DNA of 64,000 nucleotides, from positions 372,001-436,000 of the forward strand of contig NZ_CP047225.1 in NCBI RefSeq assembly GCF_012220205.1, read 5' to 3'. Made by a program: the position numbers and the translations under genes. The notes below the pieces were generated by a model that was given only the letters and a program-made list of their open reading frames with translations, searched no databases and was not told the origin of the DNA. This document shows, piece after piece, positions 19,372 through 28,315 of the stretch; positions within the stretch are counted from its first letter, which is position 1; every line of letters starts with the position of its first letter. The stretch is from Mycoplasmopsis gallinacea (GTDB lineage Bacteria; Bacillota_I; Bacilli_A; Mycoplasmatales; Metamycoplasmataceae).

Positions 19372-20550
19372 ATGAAAAAATTAATAGATTTATCTAAACA
19401 AAATATTATTTGTGTAAAAAATAATGCTGAAAACTTCCGTCACTTCATCATCAAAGAATCTGATGATGAGATAAAACGTCTTCACTCAAATGTTTCGTCT
19501 AAAAGGTTGCTTAGAGATAAACAAATATCTATACTCTTAATGTGGGAAATTATTTTGAAAGTTCTATTGTTGAATTCAGTATCAAAAGCGGCGAAATATT
19601 TTGGTTATCAATCTAGAACGGTTAAGCAAAAAATGGAAATAATGATTGAAAAAAATGACTATCATAAAAGCCTAAAAAATAAAGTTATTTGCAAAATTTG
19701 CGGATCTAAAATTTTTATAACTAAATTTCTCTCGTTCAGAAAACTATCAAATCATTTGCTTAGTTATAAAACCAAAAGGTTAATGATAGTGTCAGAATCA
19801 CAAAAAAATAAGTGAAGTCACTTTAAGAAATATTGAAACGATGTAACTAAAGAATTAAGAAAAAAAGCAAGCAAAAACTCTAAAAACATTAAATGTAAAA
19901 TGTCTGTTAAGTTTATGATTAACTCGTTTAAACAAACAAATCAAAATGCTTTTTGTCCTACATTTAGCACAGTTTACAAAGCTCTAAAGCAACAAAGAAT
20001 AAAACTTTCTTTTGACCCGCTTTTATATTTATCAAGAGGTGGTTATACAAAAACTACATTAAAGCAAGGTAAAAGGTCATTGATACACGCTAGAGACGTA
20101 AAATATAGACCTAAAGAAGCAAATTTAAGATTAGAAAAAGGTCATTTTGAAGCTGATACAGTAGTTGGTAAAAGAGAAGATAAGTTTGTTCTTTTCACAC
20201 TTTTAGATCGTAAAACTAGAGAGTTATACATTGCTTTAACAAAAAGAGATGCAAAATCAATTAACAAAGCATTAAGGATGTTAATAAGAAAATACAATCT
20301 CGAAATAAAAACCTTAACAGTAGATAACGGTAGTGAAAACACACTTCTTCATAAAGTGGTAGGTAAGAAAAAGTTATTTAAATGTAAACCTTATGCTTCG
20401 TATCAAAAAGGTTCAATTGAAAATGCTCATAGATACATTAGAAGATTTATTCCGAAGGGTAAAAGTTTCAATTCACTCACACAAGAATACGTGTTTTGAA
20501 TCAAAGAACAAATCGATGAATACAAAAGAATATTAGCAATAGAAAATTAA
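19372..20550 (+). CDS. IS30-family transposase, copy 1
   Basis: 392 residues when UGA is read as Trp. Residues 30-75 give an N-terminal HTH (NSVSKAAKYFGYQSRTVKQKM). A Cys pair (CKICG) follows near 100. The IS30 catalytic core has GHFEADTVVGK (first Asp) near 258, TVDNGSEN (second Asp) near 318 and KGSIENAHRYIRRFIPKG with the Glu near 345. All three acidic residues are present, so the enzyme is likely active. No clear Shine-Dalgarno; AAAGGAC lies about 16 nt upstream. Confidence 0.95.
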
Positions 20551-20665
20551 AATTAATATCAATAAATGCTAAGTTCAAGAATGATGACCTAAACCAAATT
20601 TATGTGAAGAAAAACTATTTTTTGTGTAAATATCAGTTTAAATAAGAATAGTCTTGTAATGACAG

Positions 20666-20753
20666 TCTTTTGTTACAAATACATTAATTGCGTTGGCACG
20701 CGGCCTTCTCTTCTTTTCTTTCGGAGAAAAGAAGCAAAAGAACTTCAAAATTC
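20666..20753. repeat. Hairpin unit 1 in the IS30 tail
   Basis: First of two related units with a UUCGG-capped 10-bp stem; no T-run follows, so it is not a standard terminator. Confidence 0.6.
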
Positions 20754-20864
20754 AAATTAATAGCAATAAAAGAAAGCTTGGTATTTAAGCGCTAAACTAG
20801 ATTTTTGTGGTTGAAGCCCATTTGATGTGTAATGTCAGTTTATCGCTGTATTGTTCTATGTCTA

Positions 20865-20948
20865 TCTTTTGTTACAGATTCAAAGATTGCGCTGCCGCAC
20901 AGGCCTTCTTTTCTTTCGGAGAAAAGAAGCAAAAGAACTTCAAAATTT
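20865..20948. repeat. Hairpin unit 2 in the IS30 tail
   Basis: Second copy; the hairpin and the 20 nt after it match unit 1, while the GC-rich part before it has drifted. Confidence 0.6.
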
Positions 20949-21099
20949 ATAAGAAAACAAGCCACAAGGGCTTGCAATTTTGATTTTACCTTTGTCAGTA
21001 TTTATTCATTTTTAGCTCTAATTTTTTTATAATTTAAACATTAAAAAAGCATTGTTATTTTTTTGACACTTAACTTGCGCGTCACTTTTCCAATTTTTA

Positions 21100-21113
21100 A
21101 TTTTATTTTGTAT
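21100..21113. repeat. Target duplication, right side of IS30 copy 1
   Basis: Exact repeat of 19259-19272. It ends directly before the TATAAT box at 21114-21119. Confidence 0.75.
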
Positions 21114-21119
21114 TATAAT
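21114..21119 (+). promoter_or_regulatory. -10 box of the candidate RNA gene
   Basis: TATAAT immediately after the IS target repeat. The original -35 region was moved away by the insertion; the duplicated 14 bp and IS sequence now stand in its place. Confidence 0.5.
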
Positions 21120-21125
21120 TAATAC

Positions 21126-21517
21126 CGGGGTGAAAATACCCCCGTTTATCGTATTTTAAAGTTAAAAATTTGATATTTCTCAACTTACATAAAAGTAAAT
21201 TCTTTTATGTTCTCTCACTCAAATATTTTTTATTCGTTGATTGTTTAAAATGTTATTAAACAAAGGCTTAAAATACTGTTAAAAACATTCTTGAATTTTG
21301 TATTTTTACAGGCTGTAATATTGGTATTCCCCTTTTTTATTTTTTTATTCCCTTTCTTTCCCTCCAGTCTTCCTGCTTGTGTATTTCAGGATTTTAGCCT
21401 AGTCTTTTATTTATTTTGTAAACGCGAAAATATCCTAAATTTTTAATTTTTTATTTTTTACTTATTTCTTATATTTTTTTATCTAACGAGGACATCGATA
21501 ATTTGTCTTCGTTTTTT
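21126..21517 (+). ncRNA. Candidate structured non-coding RNA, about 390 nt
   Basis: Bounded by TATAAT at 21114-21119 and a good terminator at 21487-21517, with no reading frame of note. It starts with a hairpin CGGGG/CCCCG (21125-21142), has a long-range pairing AGGCTTAAAATACTG (from about 21268) with CAGGATTTTAGCCT (about 21388-21402), and a pyrimidine-rich stretch at 21330-21372. It does not show the conserved blocks of RNase P RNA, tmRNA or SRP RNA that I looked for. Identity unknown; it could also be a decayed region. Confidence 0.4.
21487..21517 (+). terminator. Terminator of the candidate RNA
   Basis: Stem CGAGGACA/TGTCTTCG (one G-U pair) with seven Ts. Its right arm lies inside the 98-bp repeat that flanks the next IS; the left arm is unique. 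Confidence 0.75.
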
Positions 21518-21598
21518 TATAAATAATCACCACTAGAAGTGATGATTATTTTTTGCACTCTTATTTAAAAGCTTCTTTTGTTGCTTTTTCAAATGCTT
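21501..21598. repeat. 98-bp target duplication, left copy
   Basis: Identical to 23443-23540. It contains a hairpin (AATAATCACCAC/GTGATGATTATT, 21522-21550) and the last codons of tig, here cut off from the gene. Confidence 0.9.
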
Positions 21599-21624
21599 CC
21601 TGAGTTTCCAAGTTGAGACACTAT

Positions 21625-21666
21625 AAAAAACGAATACATCTATAAATGAGGTGTATTCGTTTTTTT
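21625..21666 (-). terminator. Terminator of the IS1634 transposase
   Basis: Stem AAAACGAATACA/TGTATTCGTTTT with T-runs on both strands, between the transposase stop and the IS end. Confidence 0.8.
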
Positions 21667-21690
21667 ACATTTAAAATTACACACATAGAA

Positions 21691-23319
21691 TTAACTCATA
21701 CATGCGATAAAATCTTTATAAATTTTTATATTTTCTTTGTGGTTTTCATCCAAATCATTAATTATTTCTTGTACCACTTTTCCATTTACTTCTTTTTTTG
21801 TTATAGTCATCATTCTTAATGAATCCACAAATAAATCTAACGTCACTTTTTGTATTTCTCCATTGATTTCATAATATTTCTTTAATTTGTAAAGACAGTA
21901 TTTTAAAACAACAAGAGCAATGAAACATAATAAAAGATGCGCAAGTATATGCTGTTCATTATGAACAAAAACAGGTCTAACTTGTAAAGAAGATTTTAAT
22001 GTTCTGAAATTTTCTTCTACTTTTCATTGTTTTCTGTAAATTTCATTAGCTTTTTCTGGTGTTAAATCTAGAATATTGGTTTCTATAATGTAAAAACCAT
22101 CTTCAGATTCTTTTTTCTTAATTTTCTCTCAATTTAATTTACCTACTGTTTTACCATCAATGTCCATGTATTTCTTTTTATATTCTGGAACTAAAGAACT
22201 AAGTGGGAGTTCTCCATTTACAGTTTTCTTATTCAATTTATCAATAAAATTATTTCTTTTTAATTTATCTAAAGTCTTTTTCCCAGGACTGAAAAACACA
22301 CATCATTTTCTGTATTTACCATTAAATCTATTTTTGTTTCAAACAGATTCAACAATTTGTTCTTTTCAAAACATTTCGTCTCTAAAAACATAATATTTGT
22401 CTTCAAGAATGAATTTTTTCATCCCGATACTTAATGTATCTAATCTTTTTTGGAATATATATTTAATTCCTTTTTGTTCTAGGAAACGTAAGTTTGCGTT
22501 GTTATTTATTCCACGATCTGCAACTATTGTAATATCCTTTATTTTATAGATTGATTGAAGTTCTAAAACGAAGGATAACATTGTTTTACCATCAGCTGTG
22601 TTACCTGGAAAAACTTTATAGTGTATTGGTATTCCGTTTTCATCTACAGCCATTGCTATGACTACTTGATCTTCATTGTGTTTTCCGTCTTTTGAAAAAC
22701 CGTTTTTTCTTATCCCTTCTCTTGTAAAGCTTTCAAAATAAACTGTTGTGTTATCGAAGTGAATAACTTTATTATTACGATTTGTAAATTCATTTATTTT
22801 TTGAAATAAATTGACTAAAACAGAATTCTTATTTTCGAAAATAACATCAAGATAGTTATATATTGATGATTTTTTAACATTAATATCATTTATAAAATCA
22901 CTTTTATTTTTATATTGTGACATATAGCTTCTTGGAAGGATAATTCTAGTTGCTATGAAAAATTCCAAAACCTCTTCTAACGATTTATGTTTACTTTTTG
23001 GTAATGCTGAAAATAAATTTAATTCTTTAATAACTTTATAAATTAAATCAACTCCAATATTTTGGATACTTGTTTTTACAGAAGTGGGTTTTAATAATTT
23101 AAAAAATTCTTCTTTTGCAACAGCTTTATCTAAAGATGTATCTACTTTTTTCGCTATTTCTTTCAGATCATCAATTGAAGATAATCCATACTTTTCTTTG
23201 ATATCTTCTCAGTATCCTAGACCAATCTGATTTCCATAACCTTTTTTAAAACCTTTAGAAATAGCTAAAACTAAATAATATTTTCCATTTTGTTTTTTCT
23301 TGCATAAACTGTAACTCAT
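21691..23319 (-). CDS. IS1634-family transposase
   Basis: 542 residues with no TAA/TAG in the frame when read codon by codon; UGA codons are Trp. DDE-type motifs: HFDNTTVYFES near residue 200, VADRGINNNANL near 285 and the C-terminal YRKQWKVEENFRTLK block near 455, which carries the catalytic Glu. It begins MSYSLCKKKQNGKYYLVLA. No strong Shine-Dalgarno is seen. It appears functional. Confidence 0.93.
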
Positions 23320-23442
23320 GCTCTTATTATATCATTTTATGTGTGTAATGTAAGTAAAAAATATTTTTTTCTTTAGCTCATATATCTTTGATATATGTAT
23401 AAAAAAATGAGCCTAAAAATAGGCTCAACTTGGAAACTCAGG

Positions 23443-23540
23443 ATTTGTCTTCGTTTTTTTATAAATAATCACCACTAGAAGTGATGATTATTTTTTGCAC
23501 TCTTATTTAAAAGCTTCTTTTGTTGCTTTTTCAAATGCTT
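23443..23540. repeat. 98-bp target duplication, right copy (holds the tig 3' end)
   Basis: Identical to 21501-21598. This copy remains joined to tig and supplies its last 12 codons, stop and downstream hairpin (23464-23496). Confidence 0.9.
23464..23496. terminator. Hairpin downstream of tig
   Basis: 12-bp stem AATAATCACCAC/GTGATGATTATT with TTCT loop; the T-run is better on the plus strand, so it may work in both directions. Confidence 0.55.
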
Positions 23541-24825
23541 CTAAACCTTTTTTATCAACTACTGAAAGAATAAATTTAACTAATTTGTATCTTGAAGTAA
23601 TTGCAGTAAGATCAGCTTTACCTAATTTTTCTTTATTACCAAGTTGTTCTTGGAATTCTTTAACGTCTTCTTCGCTAGCTTGTGGAGAAAGAGATAATAA
23701 TCAGTTAAACACAACACTTTCTTTTGTTTCGTTAAGCGCTTGTTCTTCTAATTGTTTATTTAAATCTTCTTCTGTTGTTTTTGTTACACGTAAGTATTCG
23801 TGTTTTTTAACACCAAATTGTTTTAATGAATCCGAGAAGTTTTTGTTTAATTCAGCAACTCTTTTTTGGTAAAGAGCTTTGTTAATTACTAAGCTTGATT
23901 CTTTTGTTAATTGTTCAACAATGCTTTTAAGAAGAGCATCTTGTGATTGTGATCAATTTTGAAGTGATAAGTTCTCTTTAATTACTTCTTTAAGTTCTTC
24001 AACAGATTTAACGTTTAAGTGAGGCAATATTTCTTTTAAAGTTTTTTCATCAAGTTTTGCTGATTCTTTTCTTTTTGCTTTTAAGATTTCTACTTTAAAT
24101 ACAGCTGGTTTGCTTTGGTATTCTTTAACGTAGTAATCAGCTGGGAAAGTAACTGTAACATCACCTTTGTATCCTTTTGCTTTATCAAGAAGTTGATCTT
24201 CAAAACCGGGAATGAAAGCTTTTGAACCAAGTTCAAGGTCATATTCTGAAGCTTCTCCACCTTCGAAAGCTTCATCGTTAATGAATCCTTTGAAGTTAAT
24301 TGTAACGATGTCACCTAATTGTGTTTTTTCACCTTTTTTAAGATCTCTTGTTGTTCCAAGTGATTGTTCAAGCTTGTCAATTTCACTATTAACAACTTCT
24401 TTTGTTACTTTATCCAAGTGGTATTTAACTTTTACTTTCTCTAATGATAATTCTGATGTATCAGGAAGAGCTGGGAAAACAAATTTAAGAATTACGTTTC
24501 CATCTTTGTCTGTTTCATTATCTAAAAGAGGTTGCCCGAAAGCCGCTTTTGCAAATTCTTCGTTTTCTTTTTCGCTAAATGATTTTAAAACATCTTGGAA
24601 TCTTTTTGAAGCAAACTCTTCAATTGTTTTAGCAATAGCTTTTGATGAATCTACTCTAGCTAAAAGTTCTTCACGAGGCGCTTTACCTGCTCTATAACCT
24701 TTAACAACCACTTTTTTAGCAGCAGCATCAATGTTTTTTTCTAATGCTTTTGTAAAGTCTTCTTTATTAACAACTGAAGTAGCAACAACTTCAGCACTTT
24801 TTTTATCTAATGTAAACTTAATCAT
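23503..24825 (-). CDS. tig: Trigger factor
   Basis: Ribosome-bound chaperone and peptidyl-prolyl isomerase. 440 residues: N-terminal ribosome-binding domain with VKGYRAGKAPRE near 42 (family GFRKGKxP), PPIase domain with GDIVTINFKGFINDEAFEGG near 165, and a C-terminal helical chaperone arm. SD AAGGAG 5 nt before ATG. Its final 12 codons lie in the 98-bp repeat made by the neighbouring IS, so the insertion left it whole. Confidence 0.96.
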
Positions 24826-24888
24826 TTTTCTCCTTAATGATTCTTAATGATTTATATTTTTTATATTTTACCATATTCAAGGTTTAAA

Positions 24889-25878
24889 TTATCAATTTAG
24901 AAAGTCCAAGATTTGGTTTGGCTCCTTGCTATTAAAAAGAACATCAACTATGTTTTTTAATAACGGAACATAAACTTTATGACTTTCTAAAATATTTTTA
25001 AGAATTTTAGCTGTGTCATAACCCTCAATGGTCATTTTTTCTTGTTTTAGGCTTTGATCCACACCAATTTGTGCTATTTTTTGTCCAAAACTAAAATTTC
25101 TACTCTTAGTTGATGAACAAGTAAGAAACACATCTCCAATTCCTGAAAGTTCATACCCAACCATATCATTATTATCATTACTCATTACGTGATAAACCTT
25201 GAGAATTTCTCTAACTCCAAGTGAAATCATTGCTGAGTGAGTGTTTTTACCAGGATTATTGTAAGCAATTATCCCAACTCCAATAGCTAAAACGTTTTTA
25301 AGAGCTGCGAAAATTTGAGCTCCCATTTCATTTGAAATTCATTCCAATTTAAAGTAATGATTATCAAAAATTTCGCATAAAAAGTTAGCATAAATTTCGT
25401 TTTTAGTAGCTACATTAATCATTGTGAGTTTTTTCTCAAAAACCTCAATTGCATATGAAGGACCAATAAAAGTTGCAAGATTAATCATTGAATCACCAAG
25501 GTTAGCTTCAATAATATCTGATAAGAATTTTCCGGTTGTATTATCAAAACCTTTAGCTACGTTTATTACATTAATTTTAGCATCCTTAAGCTGTGCTTTA
25601 ATGTTTTTTGTTACTGAATCTAAAGCAACTGATGGAACTGCGAGCACGATATTATTTGAAAATTGGAGCACTTCATCTAAACTACTTGTAGCAGAAAGCA
25701 AGTGTGAATTTGTAAGGAGTGTTTCACCAAAGAATTTAGTGTTTCTTCCTTTGTTAATATCACTAATTTCTTGCTTGTTAATTCCGTACATTTTAACTTG
25801 TACATTATTATCGATTAAAACATTTGCAATAGCGGTTGCTCAAGCACCTGTGCCAATAATTGAAAATTTATTATTCAT
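24889..25878 (-). CDS. gpsA: Glycerol-3-phosphate dehydrogenase [NAD(P)+]
   Basis: Makes sn-glycerol-3-phosphate from dihydroxyacetone phosphate for phospholipids. 329 residues; the Rossmann GTGAWATAIA at 9-18, AVPSVAL near 80, FIGPSYAIEV near 128 and ALKNVLAIGVGI near 195 with the catalytic Lys. Two UGA codons plus one just before the TAA are Trp. No Shine-Dalgarno; TATAAT on the minus strand at 25891-25886 puts the start point next to the ATG. Confidence 0.95.
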
Positions 25879-25921
25879 AATTTTAATTATATTAATTTAG
25901 TAAAAAAAAGTATAAAAAAAA

Positions 25922-25996
25922 TGGCAGGAGTAGCAGGATTCGAACCCACAACACACGGGGTTGAAGCCCGTTGTTCTACCGTTGAACTATACTCCT
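25922..25996 (-). tRNA. tRNA-Trp (TCA), reads UGA
   Basis: Acceptor stem AGGAGTA/TACTCCT, anticodon loop CTTCAAC giving TCA, T-loop TTCGAAT, encoded CCA. A UCA anticodon pairs with both UGA and UGG and explains the many in-frame UGA codons in this window. Confidence 0.96.
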
Positions 25997-26014
25997 AAGC
26001 CTTTATATTATACA

Positions 26015-26233
26015 CTAATTAGAATTTTCAATTAGTAAAATTACATCTTTTACAGTTTTAACATCATTTAATTTATTATCATCAATACTGATGTCAAAAG
26101 CTTGTTCAGCTTCAATAATTAATTCAGCTAAATCCAATGAATCAATTTTAAGATCTTCTAACAAAGAATCTTCATTAAATTTAACTTTAGTTAAATTTTG
26201 TAATTTTTTAATAATAATTTCTCTTGTGTTCAT
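26015..26233 (-). CDS. acpP: Acyl carrier protein
   Basis: 72 residues with the phosphopantetheine site IDSLDLAELI near residue 34, an acidic protein as expected. It would be loaded by AcpS (9176-9484). ATG 26233 was chosen: the upstream in-frame start lies inside the TATAAT box (26245-26240). The mRNA would be leaderless. It lies at the end of the proS block, as acpP (MG287) does in M. genitalium. Confidence 0.92.
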   Translation of the reverse strand: MNTREIIIKKLQNLTKVKFNEDSLLEDLKIDSLDLAELIIEAEQAFDISIDDNKLNDVKTVKDVILLIENSN

Positions 26234-26255
26234 AGTTTTATTATATACCAATTAA

Positions 26256-26645
26256 TTAAATGTGAATGTTATAACTTTGAGTAAGTTTTTGACCATTTTG
26301 GTGTCCAAATAAGAAGTGAATCAGAATTTGTTGTTTGCTCACTATCTCATAATCAAAGTATAAATCGCCGTCATAAGTGCTCACTCTTCGAGAAATATCT
26401 TCAACTAATTTATCAATAATTTCTGTATTAATATAAAAGCTTCCATCGCCATCTTCTAGCAAATAATCTTGGAAATATTTTGCATCAACAAGTGGAAAAA
26501 TTCGCAAAAATTCTTCACTTGGTTTTAACTCTTTATTTTTAGTTTCGTTGTTAGTAGTATTTGATTTTATAACGAAATAGCAACCAAAGGAAATTGCACA
26601 AACTGAAAGCATTAATGCTAAATAAATGAAGATTTTTTTAATCAT
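26256..26645 (-). CDS. Small protein with one N-terminal membrane segment (MG286 position)
   Basis: 129 residues: a membrane segment at residues 5-26 (no lipobox at the right place although a Cys is present), a Lys/Asn/Glu linker and an 80-residue domain rich in Tyr, Asp and Phe. No known motif. It overlaps the upstream gene by 8 nt and is followed by acpP. Its place matches MG286 of M. genitalium in the MG283-MG287 block; homology itself was not tested. Confidence 0.8.
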   Translation of the reverse strand: MIKKIFIYLALMLSVCAISFGCYFVIKSNTTNNETKNKELKPSEEFLRIFPLVDAKYFQDYLLEDGDGSFYINTEIIDKLVEDISRRVSTYDGDLYFDYEIVSKQQILIHFLFGHQNGQKLTQSYNIHI

Positions 26646-27768
26646 CTTTTTGCTTATTTTCCTTATTTTCTAGGATAAAAGGTTGCTCAAGAATTCAATC
26701 ATCTTTAATAAACACATAACCTTCTTTGCGTTTGTCAGTTAGCTTGTCAAAGTCAATTTTATATCTGAAGTTAGTTACTTTTTGGTTAATTGGATCAATT
26801 TGAATTTTTGGTTTCTTTGGAATTTGGTATTGCGTATTTTCACTAAGCAAATAATTGTAAGTTACTAACATTTCAATATCAGGACAATCTAGTCAAAATT
26901 GCATTTCTACTTGGCCTTTGTATCTAAAAGGAGCCTTGATTGATTTTTTAGAGCCAAATGAACTGCTTTTAACAATTTTTCCTGTATTTTCATCAGTTAT
27001 GTAAAAAGAGTCAATTAATAATTCAAATTCACGCGCACGGATGTTGTATTCTTTTTTACTTATTTCTTTCACTCGCACTTCAAAGTTATTTTTATATAAA
27101 CCTGGAACTAGGAATTTCTTTAAAGTTAGAGAATTTAAATTTTTAAATGGCTTTTCTTTATCCGAGAGAGGATATCATTTTGGGTTGCTGCCGATAGTTA
27201 AATGAGCCACTTTATTTAAATAATTTTGATTATCTAATTTGTTGATATCTAAAATATATGAAGCAAAGTATTTATTAACATAAATTGTTTTAGCGTTTCG
27301 ATAATTTAGTTCAATGCTTCTTGGAATTTTTGCAATAAATTTAGGTGTATTAATCACTTCTTCAACTCTTGTTTTTTCAAATTCTGAAAATAAGGTTGCA
27401 TAAGTTAAAACTTTTTGGTTTTCATAATAAATTTCGTAAGTAACTTCCTTAATTTGGGTGTATTTCAGGTTTAAAACAGATTCATCAATGTGAACATGTT
27501 CTTTGCTCACTGAAGTTTTATTAATTATCTTTTTACCATTAATATAAATTACATAACTAGATCGACTTTGGTAATAACTTGGGAAATTGGTAGAAATTTT
27601 AGAATCAATGTCAAAAAACCCACTTTCCAAGTTTTTATTAATTCTGATAAATGCTTCATTAACAAAACCTGATAAATAAGGATGGTGCTTTAAGATTTTG
27701 TGGCTGTAGTTAAAATTGTCTACTTCAAAGATTTTATGTTCGTTATAAACGTGATCTCAAACTATCAT
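26638..27768 (-). CDS. Conserved hypothetical protein (MG285 position)
   Basis: 376 residues, soluble, rich in beta-type alternation and aromatic residues, with no membrane segment or known motif. Several UGA codons read as Trp, including MIVWDH at the start. Start ATG 27768 follows the previous stop by 2 nt; no strong Shine-Dalgarno. Middle gene of a three-gene operon. Confidence 0.78.
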
Positions 27769-27770
27769 AA

Positions 27771-28157
27771 TTAGTTACTAAAATAAAGATCAACAAATTC
27801 TTTAATTGCCTCACGTTTTCTTTTGTAAAAAGTTGTTTTAGAAAAATAATCTAAGTATCATTCACTATTGTAATTATTACTTAAATAGGTTTTTTCGATT
27901 ATTCATGCATTTTTTGGAGACATATTCGATAATACAATTTGTATCAAACTATCATTTTGTTGAAGTTTTTCTTCAAGTAATTGTCTCTTTGCGGTAAATT
28001 CAGGATTAGTTTTTTCAAATCTTTCCTTAAACTTAAGACAAGATATTTGTTTTTTAATGTTGTCTAAATAAAGTAGGTGCATTTTGCAAATTTCTCTAGT
28101 AAGCCTACATTGTTGATTGTAAAATGTTTTTTCTTCCTTTGTTAGAATTGAATTCAT
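27771..28157 (-). CDS. Small HTH-like protein (MG284 position)
   Basis: 128 residues. The last 40 residues (NSEWYLDYFSKTTFYKKRK then QAIKEFVDLYF) resemble the final helix-turn-helix of sigma-like and ArpU-like phage regulators, in which S-x-S/T-T-x-Y-R-x-K is typical. The start ATG 28157 has AAGGAGA 5 nt upstream. The frame runs through UGA codons near residue 87. It heads the three-gene operon that ends at acpP. Function unknown. Confidence 0.72.
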
Positions 28158-28280
28158 TATTATTCTCCTTTCATTTTTAAATGTACAAAAATTGGGCTTT
28201 CTTTGCAAAAAATATCTGATTTTGGATCATTTTTGTTCCACATTTTCAATGATTCGTCTTTTTTAAAAAGAAAAAATAAA

Positions 28281-28312
28281 AAAGCTAAAACTATTGAAAG
28301 TTTTAGCTTAAA
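28281..28312 (-). terminator. Terminator of proS
   Basis: 10-bp stem AAGCTAAAAC/GTTTTAGCTT with T-runs on both strands. Confidence 0.85.
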
Positions 28313-28315
28313 AAA

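Larger units (their letters stand above)
19273..21099 (+). mobile_element. IS30-family insertion sequence, copy 1 (1827 bp)
   Basis: Bounded by imperfect terminal inverted repeats of about 26 bp (left AAATTAGAAAAGTCACACGC; right end, reversed, AAATTGGAAAAGTGACGCGC) and 14-bp direct repeats. It carries one intact transposase and a non-coding 3' part of about 550 bp. The encoded protein and, as far as read, the DNA are identical to copy 2 at 30048-31874, which points the other way. The long target duplication recalls IS1630 of M. fermentans, an IS30-type element. Identity of both copies indicates recent movement. Confidence 0.92.
20551..21099. other. Non-coding 3' region of IS30 copy 1 with a duplicated hairpin unit
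   Basis: About 550 bp after the transposase stop with no credible gene. Two related units (20666-20753 and 20865-20948) each contain TCTTTTGTTACA, a GCG-rich segment and GGCC followed by a 10-bp hairpin CTTCTTTTCT-TTCGG-AGAAAAGAAG and AAAAGAACTTCAAAATT. The GC-rich parts stand out from the host sequence. Confidence 0.7.
21599..23442 (-). mobile_element. IS1634-family insertion sequence (1844 bp)
   Basis: Ends are perfect 19-bp inverted repeats (CCTGAGTTTCCAAGTTGAG at 21599-21617 and its complement at 23424-23442). It encodes one intact transposase on the minus strand and is flanked by 98-bp direct repeats. Very long target duplications are a known habit of IS1634/IS1549-type elements. The insertion point is within the last codons of tig. 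An inner repeat ATTACACACATA/TATGTGTGTAAT lies near both ends. Confidence 0.93.

Noticed and set aside
20832..21032. 66-codon frame in the IS30 tail (also at 30115-30315)
   Set aside because: Read through the duplicated hairpin unit; composition is odd, no Shine-Dalgarno, and it changes frame relative to the first unit. More likely non-coding.
21126..21517. RNase P RNA or tmRNA
   Set aside because: The GAGGAAAGUCC core and ACAGAAA block of RNase P RNA, and the tRNA-like ends of tmRNA, were looked for on both strands and not found.
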